NCBI RefSeq assembly: GCF_040436345.1
Contig: NC_133219.1
Coordinates: 23,100,709 to 23,164,708 of the forward strand
From: Pagrus major
Taxonomy: Eukaryota; Chordata; Actinopteri; Spariformes; Sparidae
Reading direction: 5' to 3'
Length of the DNA: 64,000 nt
Shown here: piece by piece, positions 62,336-64,000 of the stretch
Layout: each line of letters opens with the position of its first letter
Numbering within the stretch: position 1 is the stretch's first letter
Notes under the pieces: generated by a model
The model's input: the letters and a program-made list of their open reading frames with translations, nothing else
The model's database searches: none
What the model was told of the DNA's origin: nothing
Position numbers and translations under genes: made by a program

Positions 62336-64000
62336 AAGTGTTAAAATATCACTTTGGTAAAAGTGAAAGTCACCGGTACAAATAGTACCTGAGTAAAAGT
62401 CTTAAAGTATCTGATTTTAATGTACTTAAGTATCGAAAGTAATTTTCTAGCAAAGAATGAAGTACAGTACTTGAATACATGTACATTATTTTACATTCCA
62501 TCACTGATATTAAGTGACATTTAGACAATGAATTATTTCATATTTGGGTTTCTATTTCACAACAGCAGATTGAAGAATAAATCAAAGTTTGGCCACATAA
62601 ATATTTCACTTGACAGCCAAGATGAAAAGCAGTGAGTGTGACTGCTATATCCTGATTCACCACAAGATGGCAGCAAATATTTGTTGCATTAAGGTCTATT
62701 TAGAAATGCTGGAATTTAATTAGGGAAAATGAGCGTCAGGTGCCCACTCAGAATATAATGTACAAATCATGAACAGAACATCTAGAGTGAATGATTCAAC
62801 AGAACAAACAGGAGGAGAAATAACCTGGATTTGTGGCCCAAAGTGTGCTGGTTTGACCGAGTGAACAACATGTCATGCCATTAATGCCTGTCTCCTAGAG
62901 ATTACATTAATATGCCACAAAGAGAAAGGTGCTTTATAGATGCTCAGGCAGGTGCATAGAAAGCACATGACCCTGACATTTGGCCCTTTCATATCCTGTC
63001 TCATGCTTTAACACTTTTTCAATATTTTATCAAGACCACAATCTTTTCCCCATCCTGAGATAAGTTTTAGTTTTCTCAACAGAAGCATAACAAACAGAAA
63101 AGTCGACAACATTATCAGCACGTAATATGTCATATGCCTAGTCATCGCACATGAAATGCTATTATACAGCTGATAATAAGCCACATGTGAATTCACAGTA
63201 GTTACTTCACATGATTTCTTACATCTAGCAGGAAAGTCTAGTGTCTGTATCTTGTTAATTTACATCTCTGAACTACTTGTGCCAACATGCAGATCGTCCC
63301 GACTGTGAAAAAGGCTCCATATATGATAAACTTGTCAGGGGAGCTTAAAAAACAGATTAATTCTCACTCATCACGTGGCCGGAAAGAAATACTGATGTTG
63401 CTCTGTGTCTCTACGGTGATAACATGTCAGTGTTGTGTGTTTTCATTTCGTTGTGCTGCAGTTCACACAGCTCGTGAGCCAGCAAAACTCACGTTGAGCC
63501 ATCTATCTTTACAATCACCTTTGTAAGCAACATATATGTACAGCAGCTGACACTATGGTAACGGTACCGGTGAGGACGAGACAGTCTTAGTGCAGGTTAT
63601 GTAATTGGATTCCAGCATATGGGTGTTAAAAAGTCATAGAGGAGTAAAGTTAGGACAATTTGTACAGAAAGGCATTAAAGGAAGAGAGAGTGAAGAAGAA
63701 AACTTTAACGCATCTTAAACAAAAATACAGTCTTCGTGTATGTAGCTTGGCATGTGAAACACCACTATTCTGAATCATGAAGCTTATGACACATTTAGAG
63801 TAAAGGTTTGTTTGAGGAGGTGGGAGTGTATTCAGAAAATGTGGTAAACACCCCTCCCAACCAGGCCTGCCTTGACACGAGACTAACAGAGAATGTACGC
63901 TTTATCCTGTGTGACAAAAGCAAAGCTGCAGTTTACCTTATTAATGGCTTTTACATACGAGGTCTGTTTGCCAATCTATAGGTTCATTTCGTAACTCCGA

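Larger units (their letters stand above)
60901..64000. other. Right flank beyond the CpG-rich promoter
   Basis: Holds a short AGAATC tandem (61404-61432), the 3' end of a decayed element running into the long TA repeat, a Tc1/mariner remnant and AAGTA-type repeat (62.34-62.51 kb). No exon was supported after 60832. Confidence 0.4.

Overview
This window is vertebrate nuclear DNA, almost certainly from a teleost fish. Genes have many short exons bounded by GT...AG, splice phases agree from exon to exon, and introns are rich in CA/GT, TA and GAATT microsatellites and in degenerate repeats of kinds common in fish. Nothing is bacterial: no operons and no ribosome binding sites. I rebuilt seven protein-coding genes by joining exons whose splice phases match, and found one intronic microRNA cluster.

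Left block (1-21.3 kb). cdc20b (+, 12 exons, 359-10283) is a Cdc20/Fizzy-type WD40 gene. Its second intron holds three hairpins of the miR-34/449 family (about 1.04-1.64 kb) and, on the opposite strand, the complete gene gpx8 (2630-4271). This nesting is the arrangement known at the human CDC20B locus, which belongs to the multiciliated-cell programme. Downstream, both on +, are an unnamed membrane protein with a C-type-lectin domain and a fibronectin III domain (14.16-15.44 kb) and a tryptase-type granzyme of the gzmk/gzma kind (19139-21260). Apart from the lectin gene, this matches human 5q11.2.

Middle (21.3-28.7 kb). No convincing gene is seen, only dispersed repeats.

Right block (28.7-61 kb). 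Four genes lie on the - strand. Three are EGFR-ligand precursors, areg, ereg and epgn, each with signal peptide, one EGF module, one membrane span and a short tail. The fourth is mthfd2l, a mitochondrial folate enzyme. Order and orientation match human 4q13 (MTHFD2L-EPGN-EREG-AREG), so two blocks that are separate in human meet between 21.3 and 28.7 kb. Betacellulin was not found.

Right end (60.2-64 kb). A CpG-rich stretch looks like a promoter that may work in both directions, with a candidate + strand first exon at 60754-60832. After it come a long TA repeat and a decayed Tc1/mariner fragment.

Most notable points: the miR-449 cluster; a serine where GPx8 should have its peroxidatic cysteine; the unnamed lectin/FN3 membrane protein beside the granzyme; a repeat that seems to supply a granzyme splice site; and the join of the two blocks. 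All exon calls come from reading splice signals and protein similarity by eye; no alignment or transcript data were used.
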